From positions 62,001 through 126,000 of the forward strand of contig JASKOT010000019.1 in the NCBI GenBank assembly GCA_032158125.1: a DNA stretch of 64,000 nt, in the 5' to 3' direction. How positions within the stretch are numbered: the stretch's first letter is position 1; each line of letters starts with the position of its first letter. The notes beneath the pieces are model-generated. The model made no database searches, was not told the DNA's origin, and worked only from the letters and a program-made list of their open reading frames with translations. This DNA is from Papiliotrema nemorosa (taxonomy: Eukaryota > Basidiomycota > Tremellomycetes > Tremellales > Rhynchogastremaceae). This document shows, piece after piece, positions 1 to 12,999 of this stretch. The translations under genes and the position numbers were made by a program.

Positions 1-274
1 CATGATAAGATCACATGCAGACCAGAGGCCCTCAGTCGAGTCTGTATCACTCGTACAGTAGGGCGAGCCGAGCACGAATTCGGTAGACTTGGCTTCACGA
101 GATTCCGGCGCAAACAGGCTGTCCACGATGCCGAGTGCCCGAAGCGTCCCGCTCTAGATCCATTTGAGCAGGAAAAACAGCTATTGCATGACTTCTTCCT
201 ACATATAACCTTGCTGTGTGCATTCGACTACACATATACTGCACTGTCTCCATACCTATGCCAGAAAACACCGC

Positions 275-2041
275 CTACTCGTCATCGTCGACCGAGACCT
301 GGGTCTGAGGCCATCGTCGAGCATCAACCTTTCTCCTGAACAAAATGTCAATCTCTCGGTACGACCTGTTCTTCATCTCTGGCAAACAGAAGTAAGCCAC
401 GACAAAGCAGAAGAAACCGGTCCCTGCCCAGACGTAGCCGCATTTTCCACCGAGGTTACCGCCAGTAGGGTTGAGCATATAAGAAGCGAGGAAGATACAT
501 GGGATCTCGATGATGTAGTAGGTGGCTCGACCGATACCGGTGGTCAAAGGTCGGAGTCGGATAGCAGAGGTTTCACCAATAATGACCCACGATGCGGGTG
601 CTGCGGCGAGGGTGAATCCGACAGAGACGATCAAACCGAAAGAGGCGGTGGCATATTGAGATGCCTTGCCGTGCCCGATGGAAGCTGCGATACCGATACA
701 GATGAGTAGGATAGTGTTGACTCCCAATCCCCACAGGAAGAGTGTTCGTCGACCGAGGTAGGTGGTCAAGATCCAAGAGAGCATGACAAAGATCATCTGA
801 AGGGCAGAGGTGATCAAACCAAGAGCAAACGCCGTGTTGTCGCTGATTCCGGCTTGTTGGAAGAAGTAGACGGCCTGGTTGGCGATCAAGTTACCGCACA
901 AGTTTTGCGAAGCGTAGACACCACAAACGATCAGAGTTCGTCGAAGATCGGTACCTTTGAAAAGTTCCAGGTAGTTGGGAGCAGAGGCGGTCGCTTCGGC
1001 CTCGATGACTCGTCGCATCATAGCAACCGTCTCCCCGGCGTTCAATAGCGATTTTCGACCAAGTCGTTCGACGGATCGCGCAGCTTGCTCAAATTTGCCC
1101 TTTCGGGCCAACCACCATGGAGATTCCGGGGCAAACCAGATGAGGATAGCGAGGGGAGTGGGGAACATCCATTGAAGCGCGATTGGAATTCTGCCTCGTC
1201 AGCTTGATTCATCCTGGGGCGCTTGTTGACTCACTTGTAAGCATCAGTGTCCAGTCGCGAATTGTATCGGTATGCCACAGCTCCGACAATGATACTTCCA
1301 ATAGCCCAGAACATTTGCAACATCTGCGTGGCAGGAGCTCGAAGTCGGAGGGGAACAATCTCGGAACAGTACGCCGGCGCCTGGATGTCAGCTTCGACCC
1401 CTCCCACCGAGCAAAAAGTCACTCACGTTGGCGATGAAGATACCCCAGGGAATTCCCATGGTGAGCTGAGAAACGAAGAAGACGGGTAGGGAATTGGCAA
1501 AGAACATGATGAAGATAAAACCGTTAAGCGACATCAAACCGATCAAAGTCGACCATCGGTATCCCAATTTGGAGGTGAGAGGTCCAGCGAGGAAGACACC
1601 AATAAGCGCACCCAATTGACCTGACATTTGAAGGGCGGATTGCCATTTGGTAGCGATGACTTTGTTCCCAGCATTGTCCAGGATTCCAAACCGGTTCTTG
1701 AACTCGGGAAGAGCCACAAAGTTGTTCATCAAGAAGACATCGTAAGATTCCATAATCTGACGGTCAGCCTTGCCGAGTTTGCGTAGGGAAAGACTCACGA
1801 TACAGAAGGACATGACGAACGCCCAGAAACAAGCCATAGGGTAAGCTCGAACAGCTTCCATGACTGTCATGGCGTGTTCCGCATTCTCAGCTTCAATGGC
1901 ATCCGCCCTAAGATCCCTCTCCTTGACAATATCGCCGTGCTCTACATGGTCAAGACCTCCGACGTTCTTCTCAGCAGGGTAGTTGTTGACATTCTCGACC
2001 GCTTGAGCGGTATGAGGTTTAACCTCAATCTCTTGGTTCAT
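275..2041 (-). CDS. MFS sugar transporter (alpha-glucoside permease-like)
   Basis: Three exons, read right to left: 1427-2041, 1235-1380, 275-1190. The junctions close in frame and give 558 residues, the usual size for a 12-helix sugar porter. Seen: the sugar-porter motif PESPWWLARKGK near the middle, the GRR motif in YLGRRTLF, and many hydrophobic helices. The N-terminal ~65 residues are hydrophilic (cytosolic) and carry several lysines; the tail ends in an acidic VDDDE. Family knowledge: such proteins import maltose or related alpha-glucosides with protons at the plasma membrane. The closest resemblance I recognise is to fungal maltose/alpha-glucoside permeases, but the substrate cannot be fixed by reading. 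Both introns have GTGAGT donors. A TATA box lies about 70 bp upstream. Confidence 0.88.
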
Positions 2042-2109
2042 CTTGAGAGGTGTAGAGGGTGGTGGTAGAGGTGGATGTGGGGGAGCAAGTCGGGGGCCTG
2101 CAGGGTCCC

Positions 2110-2117
2110 TTTATATA
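2110..2117 (-). promoter_or_regulatory. TATA box of the sugar transporter gene
   Basis: TATATAAA on the minus strand, about 70 bp before the ATG at 2041. It matches the TATAWAAR consensus and sits at a normal distance for a fungal core promoter. TATA boxes of this quality are typical of regulated, not housekeeping, genes, which suits a sugar permease. Confidence 0.55.
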
Positions 2118-3474
2118 CATCCACAGTCGACGCCTTCGACGTCCTCATACCATTCAAACGCGGCATATTTACAACCTTTCCTCATGATCATGTGCATGCG
2201 TAAAGAAGCGACACGGACGATTAATCATGCGCATGTATTCTGGCGAGAGAGGGGTACCAGGCTCATCATCATACCGAGAAACACAGTGTCCCTAAATTTA
2301 GCCAACTGACATGGAGAGAGAACACTGCGGGACGACTTTCAACCGATGCGGTTAGATCAATCGGATCATATCCCCACTGTTTAAGCATTTCAAGCACCGT
2401 CCGTACCGTATGCCACCCATTCCCCCGTGGTCAGGCGTTTCCCCACCGACCTCGAAGCCCTGACCCCGATGCTCAGAACTCTCGTTGCCATATCTTTTCT
2501 CGATCGCTCAAGCAAAGAGGGGAACCCCGTCGACATCAGGGGCGGCTAACCCCCCGATGTGTGGAGCTAACATAGCATTCATGCCGTTATCTTCGGACAC
2601 GGATGATTTTCCTATGCCGCATCTCTCGCATCCTGTCATCCCGACCCACATGGGTTCATCCTCTCTCCCAGATCATGCTCAAGAATAGACTCTTACCCCA
2701 GGGCGCCAAGGGGAACCCAGCAAGGAGGGGGTTGGGCGGCAAATTCATCAGTCACCGTCATCATCAACCGCAAAGTCCGGGCCGTCGTCCCGGATGGTTT
2801 CCCTTCGTCGATGCACGCTCAACCAGTTCAGATGGTTGGCTGCGAAACGTCCGTTCATGTGAACCAGCGCAACCTTCTGCTGTGACTGTGTCAAATCATC
2901 GAAGGGTCCGTTTCGGCTGGTGTCGGCTTTGTGCAAGCTGTGACTGTCCGCTTCGATCGTCTAGTCCCAAGGATCTGGCAAGGCCAATAGTGAACCGGAT
3001 CAGATCTGCAAGTTCTTTCGACCTCGAACAAGGGAGGGGCAAAACATCCGTTGAAGATACTTTTCGCACAGTTTCAAGAGCCGGGAATCAAACGAGAGAC
3101 CAAGAAGCCTTCAGGGTGCTGCCACGGTAGGATGTTGCTGATCGCTATGCCGGATCCTGCGCGAAACCAAAAGCTATCATGCCTGGCATTTTGAGGTCCG
3201 GTCTAGTCGTCTTGCTGCTCGTCTTGCCGCGCATATTGGGAGCCATGTTCGCGATAATGCAGGTCAAGGCTCTTTGATGTTCTGTTGAGAGTCATCAAGG
3301 AAGATCAAGGCACAGACAAGTAGAGAGAACACTCGCACTCATTTGGATCGCATTCCGACACACGGTGACCAGACGCATCAACCCGAAAGCATATCTCATA
3401 TACAAGAACATCAACCAAAGACCCATACTTGTTGATACAATACTTTGACCGAGAAGTGACAAATTCGAGATCCC
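2118..3474. other. Intergenic region, sugar permease promoter and 3' flank of the receptor gene
   Basis: About 1.4 kb with no convincing gene. The stretch 2400-2570 has several C/G runs of the form CCCCG, CGGGG and GGGGC, which resemble binding sites for Mig1/CreA-type glucose repressors (SYGGGG); this is an inference from short motifs. An open frame at 2603-3130 has no protein-like composition. Confidence 0.4.
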
Positions 3475-5619
3475 TCATAACCGATGCACCAGCTCCTCCA
3501 AGTTCGCCTTTGCTGTTTCTTCCTTTTTCTCTTTCCTCTCCAACTTCTCTTGTTCCTGCTTCCGCCTCGCCTCCTCCTCTGCTCGCTGAGATCTCTCCTC
3601 TCGGTCGATCTTTATAGTCCTCGGCGATGTAGTCGGATCGCAGTCTGATATTCGACCGTCCTCGTCTATCCCCTCTGACTCGCTCTCTGACCATTTTGGC
3701 GAAGATTTCTCGATGATTGCTCTCGACGAGTCTAAACTCTCCCCCTCTGTCATACGAGAAGTCGTCGTTCCTCTTAACATGTCCAAGGCCGAGCGCCGTG
3801 TGATTGTCTCTCTGTATGGCGTGGAATTGAGAGCAGAAAGGAAGTCCAAGTCGCCCTCTTCATCGGGTTGCGTCAAGGGCGTAGGTCTAGACCGAGCGAG
3901 TCTCCATGCCATCCGTACACCACGTGGAAGACCAGGATCGATGAACATTCCGATCTACGGATCAGTCCCGTCGTCGTGTCATGGTCGATATCAAAAGATA
4001 AGGTAGATACTCACCCCAGCAAGCAGGACGTTTCGACCGCCGTATAACATGTAATAGACGATGTACAACCCGTACTCTGCTCGATTATTTACCGAGCCAG
4101 AGGCTGAGAGATACAGATCTCCAGCTACTTGTCAGCTTCCTCGGTCCACCCAAAGTCCCATTGTGAGAGAGTTCACTCACTGGTGAGAATCGCATTGGTG
4201 ATCACCAAGACGACGGGATAAAGGGCCACTCTCAGAGCGATACTGAGGAATTGATCTTGCAGTTGGAAAGTGGATGCAGATCGTCGCTTGAAAAGGCTTT
4301 TGGGGCACCAGGGAGAGCACGAGTTGGTGGTGTCCACGGAGAGCTCGGTCGGGGTGATGTTGGATGCTTCGCGGTATAAGAGCGCTTTGGCTGTGGCTCG
4401 TCCGGATCGGAAGAGGCTCGTCAAGGTCTAGATATGTCAGAGCGAGTTGCGGGACGATGCCATGTGAACGACTTACAATGGCGACGCATGTGCAAGCTAT
4501 AATACTTGCGGCACCCTGCCAAAGGTACTGACTGGTCAGTATAGCTCGAATGTGTTGATGATTGACATACCAGATCAAGGACAAAGTTCCGTAACCTATC
4601 CTTCAGGTTTGCTAATTATCAGTCTCGGTCGGAACTGCATTCGAATCGTCTTACGAGCCGTGAAGTAGCTGCATAGTGTCAGCTGAATGTCGCGAAAGGT
4701 ATGAAGCGACTCACCATGCGTCGTAGACTGGGTCGGCACCGAAATGGCCCAGAGCAGCGGGTACGATGGGGACGACGAATGCGATGAATAGAGATACAAA
4801 AATGTACCATCTTTCCAGGCCTATGATCAGTTGAGTCCTCCTCCCCCGGGCATGTCGACACTTGACGGGAAGTGGGTCGAACAACGATGGAGACTCACGA
4901 AGCGTCAGAGGATTGAGAGCGAAATGAACGCTCAACATGAGGTTGATAGCGATACAGGTTATAAAGTAGTTTACCCTAACGTTCAGCGCTGCCCATGATA
5001 TCAAGAGCTGTGAACTTACGCCCCCATGGTGACCACTTGCCAATACATGACCACCTTACATTGTGTCGAGCTCGGACTGAATATCGCCTGGGGATTAGCG
5101 ACTCGATGCAAAGCCTGCCGCCTGCTTCTGCTCTCGCCTCTCTTGCGCCCAGCCTCTTTTCCCTCTCCGTTTCCTTCTTCCGCCTTTGTGTCACCCTCAC
5201 GAGGGTCTCATCTACGACCGTTACGCTCTGAGGGACAACTCACGAATCTCGGTTCTGCCAGGAAATAACACATATCATACCCCATCCCAAAAAGCATACT
5301 CCATATCATCAACCGGAACGAAATCCGGTCTATCGTATGTCGCGTCTCGGGCGTGTAGTAGACCCATGCGGAAGCTATCAAGACGAGCAGGCAGAATCCA
5401 GTGGAGATTATAGAGAGGATCGTAGCTGTTATCCCGATTGCCTAGGGTCAGCGTCACATCGTCAACCACAGTGACTCCTTGACAGGAAGTTCAGACATCA
5501 AGAGGCGAGCCGGCTTGAGTCGAGATGGGTGGAAGTGGGGATTGCTGGGATCATAGTAGGGGGTGACAAGCACGTACAGAGAGAGCCGATTCTGACGGCT
5601 CATAATGGGCCAAACCCAT
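3475..5619 (-). CDS. Seven-transmembrane receptor-like protein (putative GPCR)
   Basis: Eleven exons, in order 5578-5619, 5244-5441, 5020-5087, 4899-4975, 4715-4820, 4655-4668, 4571-4611, 4477-4515, 4181-4427, 4015-4124, 3475-3954, giving 473 residues. Seven hydrophobic helices can be counted: about residues 15-45, 55-80, 90-125, 130-155, 165-190, 245-275 and 290-315. A long loop between helices 5 and 6 holds most of exon 9. The tail of about 155 residues is cytosolic-looking, with a highly charged K/E/R-rich end that could be a coiled coil. The layout suits a fungal GPCR of the cAMP-receptor-like or Git3 type, but I cannot assign the class or ligand. One exon is only 14 nt. The start gives MGLAHYEPSES, a short outer N-terminus. 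Confidence 0.7.
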
Positions 5620-6537
5620 TGCAGCTTCCTCGAGCCCTACAGACGGGCAATAGCGGTTTAAAGGCTACAAAGTGCGAGTAAAGCGCCCCACCAGGCTAAC
5701 AAGCCAAAGAGGGCTTGGTAAAGTGGACAACGACAAGTGAAATGTGACGAGATGATCGACAGAAACAGTGAACAATCCTACTAGTGAGAGGATCGCTCGC
5801 GCTAGGCCATACAAGGTCAGGAGAGGTTCTTTTTCCCTAACACGAGACGACGGCTATGCATCCATGACGAAGGCCTAGATCTAGGTCTTGCACTGCAGAC
5901 CGGTGTGAATGGCGCTCTCGGGATCTCACGTTGAGTTTGTTTGATATTGGGACTATAAATGACCAGCCACGCCGGAAGGGGAAATCCACCCCAGCATAGC
6001 CGGACGAGATCTCTGGCACACTACTCGTACTGATGGATAACTCTGGCGTTCTAGCTCTGAGAATACCTGGGAACAGGAGAAACGCAAGGCGCGCGTACGA
6101 CCCGAGCTGACTCTCTGTATAGAAGCTTGCTGCATCTCTAGATATACCAAGGGAACAAGCGACTTTCGGAATGTTTTGGTTCCTGGAATGTGGGGGTCCA
6201 ACGATAAAGTCGGTCGATGTTCTGATAACCTTTGACAACGACCTCACGTACCTGCACTCAGCACATCTACCAGTATAGCCGAAGATCAGAAACGATGCTA
6301 CTCGGAGACTTCAGTCGTGCACACTGACAATAGTGACCGAGTCCGAGGCATAGAGCCGAATGGGCTGCTCGGGAGGTTTCTGACGGTCATTTTAACCTTT
6401 TAATCGATCATCCCACAATCTCCTCAGCACCAATGTGATCATCAACCAACCTTGACGTATATAACACCTACTCACAGTCCACATATCATCGTCAGGTCCT
6501 CGCAGCTACTCCTTAAGGTCAAGCAGTAACTCTACTC
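5620..6537. other. Divergent promoter region
   Basis: About 0.9 kb between the receptor gene (-) and the dioxygenase gene (+). Open frames here (for example 5837-6247 on the minus strand) have no splice-linked continuation or recognisable protein features. Nothing else seen. Confidence 0.4.
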
Positions 6538-8169
6538 ATGTCCACATATACGACAGGCAAGAGAACGGTCGACGTGTCGTTCGACCAGGGTGAACTGGAT
6601 GCCTTCAAGGCGATATGTGAGTCGCAGTAGCCGCCTACTGAAGGTTGCCTACTCAAAACTGACTAACAGGCACTCAGACTACAGATCCCAAGCACTATCC
6701 ACTAGCGACCTCCATCGAGAAGAACATCCCCATATTTGCGGCTTCGGCATTCGAGTCTCGAAGCTCGGACTCCCAAGGCAGGACAGAGATAATGGATCAG
6801 CTATATCATTGTCTTTCCGAAGGTCCTGGAGTATTCGTCGTCAAGGATCTCATGCAACAACCCATTGTGGACCGCGCCAACATGGCACTGGAGACGATTG
6901 TCCGGGAAGAAAATGAGGAAAAGAGGAAGAATGGATTAGCGGGAGGAGACCATTTCGCCCCCGGAGGGGCTAATGAGCGGATATGGAATTCGTTCCAGAA
7001 ACACGCTATGGTGGATCCGGACAATTTTGTGGAGTACTACTCTAACGATCTACTGTGAGTATCCGGTGTGATTGCACGAGGTCGAGGTCAAGCTCGAGAT
7101 TGGAGCCGCGGTGATGCGGAGTCGGGAGAGGAGTGGGCGTGGACTTTGGCATTGACGGACTATAATGTTGCCTTGTATGATGGGTGCTGATGGTAGGTCG
7201 CTGATTTGCGAATCTTGGCTTGGACCGGGATATCAAATCACTGCTCAGACCAACATTGTCAAACCGGGTGGAAAGGCTCAACAGCCTCACCGTGATTATC
7301 GTAAGTACAACACACACTCACCCGCTTGGCCCTTGCATCGCCGACTGCGTTAACGTCCCAGACCTGGGATTCCAATCCGCCTCGACGACCTCTAAATACC
7401 CTACGACATCCCAACAGACCTCTCAATATCTGACTCTCCAATTGGCCATAGCTCACTCCCCTATGCCCCTCAATTCAGGCCCGACATTGTTCCTCCCCTT
7501 TTCCCAACTTTACACCCACGGATACCTCTCGTACAGGTTGCCGCAATTTGCTCAATATTTCCAGGAGAATTACGTCCAGCTACCATTAGACTCTGGCGAC
7601 GCGGTATTCTTCAACCCTGCACTTGTACATGCTGCAGGGGAGAATTATTCTGGTTCGCCCGGCTCCGGCTCCGGCTCCGACGAGGGAAAAGGCGTGAGGA
7701 GGATTGCAAATCTGATGCAGGTCTCTGCGGCTTGGGGTCGACCTATGGAGATTGTAGATCGGGACGCAATTCTCAAACACACTTGGTCATCTTTGACAAA
7801 GCTATATCGGGACTACTCCTCCCACGACTCATCCTCGGCGGATGCCAATGGAAAGGCGGATTCGAGCGTGGATCAGGTGGAGAATCCACCAAGGGCAAAG
7901 ATCGAGGCGATCGTAAAAGCTATAGGAGATGGGTATTCCTTCCCCACCAATCTCGACCGGGACCCGCCTCCTCCTGATGGTGTGAGTGATCTCCCGCATC
8001 ACACCTTATCGCTCTAGGGCGGCTGAGTAGAGTGGATACATTCAATACTGACATGCAGCACTGTCCGCCGAGTCATCAGGATCTCATCTGGAAAGGCCTG
8101 CAAGAAGACTGGTCAGACGAAGAGTTGAAGAGAGAGTTGGGGGTGTATCAGTGGAAGCATTCTGCTTGA
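6538..8169 (+). CDS. Phytanoyl-CoA dioxygenase (PhyH) family protein
   Basis: Five exons: 6538-6616, 6670-7054, 7197-7300, 7362-7981, 8059-8169; 432 residues, all phases closing. The PhyH fold is indicated by the iron-binding HxD pair in PHRDY (about H186 and D188), the distal histidine in NPALVHAAGEN (about H279), and a downstream arginine pair (about 302) that would hold 2-oxoglutarate. Family knowledge: Fe(II)/2-oxoglutarate dioxygenases that hydroxylate small or lipid substrates; fungal members act in fatty acid, mycotoxin or secondary metabolism, so the substrate is unknown here. No targeting signal is obvious. A Gly/Ser-rich insert (GSPGSGSGSDEGKG) lies between the distal histidine and the arginine. 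Confidence 0.82.
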
Positions 8170-8267
8170 GCAAATCAGCATATATCAAGCAGGATCAGTT
8201 GTAGCAAATGCAATGTATACATGCAATGCGGCCTGATACTGGTGCACTTCTCGACCTGACGGGCGGC

Positions 8268-11110
8268 CTAATACGGCAGTCCGCCATCACCTCCTCCCCC
8301 TGGCTCATCCAAGTCTTGATACGACACTCTGCCTCTTTTCGCCCTTGGATCCTCCGGTCCCGCTTGTGCCGGCGGTCCAGGTGGCGTATCCGACGATCCA
8401 AATCCTCCCAAGCGACTTCCAAGTTCTCCAACCACACCTGGAGGCAAACCTCCACCGCCATTCTGGGCCATCATCATCGCCTGTTGCATTTGCATCATCA
8501 TCATCATTTGTTGTTGCATCATTCGATCCATTCCAGGTCCACCGTTGCCCGCCATGGCAGGGTTGAAGGCTGCTCCGTTGAACTGTGTCCCAACAGGGAA
8601 AGGCATGTTGGGTACGAGTGGTAGCGTGGTGGGGAGAGCGTCGTTCACAGCCGCCAAGACGGTGGGTGTGGGTTGCAATCGTTGTGGATCGAGAACATAG
8701 TTGTTGAACGTCGCCAACTGTCCATCAGCATAGAGTAGCAAGGATATCACCTCATGGACCCACCTCATCCAGCTTGGCCTTTATCTTTTCCCCGTGCTTG
8801 GTCGTAATGTGCTTGACGACAAACTCGGGCGCCTTGAACAATTTTTGACACTCTTTACATCGGTATTTGCTCGCTTCTTCTTGCTTGATGAGCGGAGCAG
8901 TGAGTTTGTGGGTTTCACTGTCGGTCAGCGGATTCGCACATCCGCTACCCTGCTACTCACTCTTCCAGGTTCCTTCCTCCAAACTCCTGGAGATTTGGCT
9001 CCGGATCCAGCACAGATCTCAGCCTCGAATCCAATGTCTCCGCCCATTTCTCATCTTCCGTCTTTTGCAATCCTCCTCGCTCTCTATCTCGACGACTGGT
9101 AGAACCGCGCTTTTCCTCGTCATCTCTCCTCGACTCATCTTCCTCCTCTCCGCGATGATTCATCTCCTCATCGGCTTCTTCCTTCTCGGCGAAAGATTCC
9201 GGCTCCGCGCTCGTCGTGGATGGATGTGGCCGCATGTGAGAGATACACTTGCGGTGCAGCTCTTCGGGAAACGCCATGGATGCCACACAGTAGTAGCATG
9301 TTGAGAGACCATGTCGTAGATAGCTAAGCCATTGATCGAGCGTGATCTTTGCCTAGATAGTCAGCCTTTGAGCATGTACCATTCCTCGACGTTAGAATTC
9401 ACCTTGCGTACCTGCTGCTCGGCATCTAGATCTCCCATCAAGTCACCCGTCTCCAGTAGTTCCTCAATCTTTTCCTGCACATACACACTCCCCCGCTCCC
9501 GCAGACCTGGTGTAGGCAGCTCCTTCGACTGTTTGTCCTTGTTCTCTTGGACGGGCTTCGTCTCGCCATTCGCTTCCTCATTCTCAGTCTCCTCATCATC
9601 ATCCCCTATCAACTCTTCCTCGAGTTTCAAGGCCAGCGCCTTTGCCTTCTCCCCGTCTTCTGTCAATCGAGAGAGCGTATTGGCGGCAGGCGCCGTGAGC
9701 CGTATTTTGCCGACCACCGCCGAGGCGTTTACACCCATATGGAACACAAAATTGTCGATCTGCAGTCAGCACATATCATCTCGAGGGGATGGGGACCTCA
9801 CCTTCGAGTTATCAAGCTTCTGAACCACGTCGGTCACATCGACGCCCTCCTTGAATTGTGCCCAGCCTACTCGATGGAAGGTCTTCTTGAATGCCGGCTC
9901 TGTCAACGCAAGGTACTGGAATCCATCCACAGTCCCGAAGAGCTGGCTGTTAGCACTCTGGTCACGCGGGTTACTTAGAGACTCACTTCCTCCAGAGCCG
10001 CTCTGCCTGTACTCGGTGGCACGGTCTTGATGAACACTTGACGTTGCGCCGGAGGCACCTCGATCCGAAGAGCATCATCGATCGGTGCATCACCCAGCGC
10101 TCGGTTGAGGCCTTCCGGCTCATCGTGATCTCTCGAACTCGATCCCGGTTTGATGTCGGCTATGATCAGTGAACAGCCTGGAGGTCACAAGATACCTACA
10201 GAAATCAAACGAAGTCCGGTTGTAGTCGCCCGCTCTGAGTGCATCCAGGTACTTCTCTGTCGTTGGAACCCGTCCCTGGCGGTTTACCCTTCTCCTCTGG
10301 GCTATGAAAGATGGATCTATTGAATACCTCTCGAGGAACCAGGGTGATTCTCGATGTGCCAGGTATAACGCATACAGCTGAGTGTCAGCTACTGAACTGA
10401 GAGAGAGCAGCTGTTTACTCACCTGCCTGGAGGTGTACTCCTTTCTATACCGCTCATATCGCTTTGCCATACCGACTCTCTCCTTACCCTTTTCCACACC
10501 ATTCTCGACATCCGCCTTGTGTCTCCTGACATCTTCTTCGTCCTGTCTGGCAGTCTGAGGATGACTAGCCCTGAACCAATCTGCAAATTGGCGGAACGTG
10601 AGGGAATGAGGAAGTTCAGCCGGGTCAGGGTATTGTGACCGGGATGAGTGGTGAGGTGGAGGAGAAGGTGAATGGACTCTTTGACGGTGGCTAGAACCAA
10701 AAGGCGAAGGTGATCGACGTCGCTTAGGTCGCTCTACCTGTCAGCTAATCCGCGCGGACAATCTCGAGAAGTCTCTAGCCAGACTTACCATATTCATCCT
10801 CCCACCTAGGTGGAGGTGGCCGTCTGTCCCAATCATCAGGACCGGCCCTTCCTCGCCTAAGATCCCACGCGTCCTCTCCATCATCCCTGTATATAGAAGC
10901 GGGATGCGGAGGGAGATCTCTCGAGCGATCCCAGTCTCGCTCACGGTCATCATGCGATGATGGTGGACCAGGCGGTGGAAGGTCGGAATGCCGATGAGGT
11001 ATCGGCGCAAACCCACTACGAGAAAAGCCGGACCGTTCTTCGGGCAGGGGGAGATCTCGCTTTGCAGGGGACACGTTTCTCATGGGATTGAGAGGTAGCT
11101 GATGCGACAT
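8268..11110 (-). CDS. ars2: Ars2/Serrate RNA effector protein
   Basis: Nine exons: 10789-11110, 10423-10733, 10200-10377, 9987-10159, 9802-9942, 9412-9759, 8961-9352, 8764-8917, 8268-8717; 822 residues. Order of parts: an Arg/Asp/Pro-rich N-terminus; a Ser/Arg-rich stretch; the Ars2 helical core (LTFRQFADWF, then YALYLAHRESPWFLERY); an RRM-like section (RQVFIKTVPP); a Cys/His section (STCYYCVASM, HRKCISHMRP); and the C-terminal C2H2 finger CKECQKLFKAPEFVVKHITT. The tail is Met/Gln- and Gly/Pro-rich. Family knowledge: Ars2 binds the nuclear cap-binding complex and steers transcripts to processing, export or decay; the finger contacts RNA and partner short motifs. The start at 11110 (MSHQLP) is the first ATG. 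Confidence 0.9.
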
Positions 11111-11726
11111 TGTCACTACAATGTCAGGTTCAGACGTGTCAAAGGTGAATCCAACCCACGGTGTTGGTAGATTGTCGAGGTCCTTTCCCCCAAGGCAGAC
11201 CTAAGCTACCAGGACTATCCGTGGAGCCCTGTACCATGCGAACAGAAGGTAGGGAAGTGTAAAGAGCGACCATGTTGATGTGAGTCGGAAGTGCGATGTG
11301 GTTGTCGGGGTAGAATATGGTGATAAGCCCAAGAATAATATACCTAAGGGGAAGATGGAGGAGCAAGAGTGATTTACCGTAGATATATCTAGGTGTCTAA
11401 GGATGTCCTCCAACTTGATCCCCTTTTGTGTTTCCTATCTTCCTGAATGGTGTAGACCACCCTGTAGATCACTCTTGAACCTTTACAGACACGTCGAGCT
11501 CGGGGTGGAATATGATGGCGAGCGAACACACCCCGCGGCCGGAGAAGCGGAACCAAAATGAATAACGCCGAGCTCACCCAGCGGCGTTATGAACTCGAGT
11601 GGCACCCTTGCCACTTGACCGGTGATCACCGGGGTGAGATCTGAGAGCGGGGCCAGCTGGAGGAGGTGGTGTGGGGGATGGACAGACATGACGTTGAGGT
11701 GTACTTTAACTTCACAACCTATCAAT
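11111..11726. other. Divergent promoter between ars2 and the NIPSNAP gene
   Basis: About 0.6 kb. No gene or repeat recognised; short open frames on either strand have no protein-like features. Confidence 0.4.
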
Positions 11727-12999
11727 ATGGCAGCGACAACGAGAAACAGCGTGATGAGAGTGCTCAGACCGGCGAGAGGTGTCACCGTGCTGCTCACTCG
11801 AGCCATGCAATCTGGTCGACCGGCGTTGGCAGCGAAATCCTCCGGCGAGACGGACCCAGCGGAAGATCCAAAGACGGGTGGTGAGGGCTTCCTAGGGGTA
11901 AGTGATGCAGTCCTATCAATTCCTTTGGGGCCAGGGTCGCATTCAATCTTGTAGGACCTCGAAGGGATCGTTGAGACCTCGCGAGCGATAGACTGACTTC
12001 AGGCATTGTTCTACGGCTCAAAGGCGGCCAAAGCGGAAGGTATGGTCGGAACAGAGGGCTCTCATTCCAAACTCGTCGGAAGAGGGAAATACGTCCACGA
12101 AAAGATCACCCATGCCATTATACCTTCCAAGCGAGACGAGTATGTGGAGGCTGCCGGGAAGTATTACAAGGCATTAGCACAACGAGGGGTGAATGGAGAG
12201 TTGGGAGGAGTCAAGTTGACCGGAAGCTGGGAAACCGTTGTGGGGTCTGTGGGTGATTTCACGCATATTTTGGAGTACGAGGGGCACAAGGGCTACGATG
12301 CGACCAGTAGAGCATTGAAAAATGATAAGGTAAGCTCTGGCTTTTGGTGTCGAGGACTTGAAAGGGGTAGTGCTGATTCGATCAGGAAATGCAGGATTTG
12401 CTTAAAGCCGTCTTACCACACATCAACTCTCGCCAACACCAAATCATGTCTGAATTCTCATTCTGGCCGTCTTCACCACCTAGAGACTCTGGATTCGCAG
12501 ACGGAGGAATCTTCGAGATGAGGACGTACCAGCTTCAACCTGGAAAGCTGTTGGAGTGGGAGGGTGCTTGGAGAAGGGGTATCGAGGCTCGACGACGTTT
12601 TGTCGTGAGTATCTTTCAGGGCTTTGAAACAGGGTCTGGTGCCTTTAGATCCCATGTTGACGATCTAGCAACCAGTTGGAGCCTTCTTTGGACAAGTAGG
12701 ACAATTGCACGAGGTTCACCATATTTGGCAGTACCCGTGAGTGCCGCACCTGCACTTCATAATGACGCGGCTGAGCATACAGCGATATGGAGACTAGAAA
12801 GACTACGAGAGACCAAGCATGGTCGGTTGGATCCTGGTCTGATACTGTTCAAGAGGTGCGTGATCTAGCTCAGCCGAGCACTCCTTCCCTGCCTCTCTTT
12901 CAACGCGTCAATCCTGTGCTGATGATTCAGACGGTAAAGCTTGCTCAATCGATGAAGACCGCTATTCTAGTCCCTTGCTCCTGGAGCCCTCTCCGGTAG
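11727..12999 (+). CDS. NIPSNAP family mitochondrial protein
   Basis: Six exons: 11727-11897, 12003-12329, 12386-12604, 12669-12736, 12783-12855, 12931-12999; 308 residues. Two ferredoxin-like NIPSNAP repeats are visible: the first around GKYVHEKITHAIIPSKRDEY to FTHILEYEGHKGY, the second around FEMRTYQLQPGKLLEW to the signature HHIWQYPDMETR. The N-terminus (MAATTRNSVMRVLRPARG) is basic and suits a mitochondrial presequence. Family knowledge: NIPSNAP proteins are matrix or inner-membrane proteins; human members act as mitophagy signals, while the biochemical role in fungi is unknown. The protein ends at CSWSPLR, close to the normal family end. An upstream ATG at 11622 in another context was not preferred because the N-terminus from 11727 fits mitochondrial import. 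Confidence 0.88.

Noticed and set aside
2603..3130. A 175-codon open frame on the plus strand
   Set aside because: Composition is not protein-like, there is no ATG context, splice partner or motif, and it lies in a promoter region.
5837..6247. Minus-strand open frame of 136 codons
   Set aside because: No family features and no supporting splice sites; it lies between two divergent genes.
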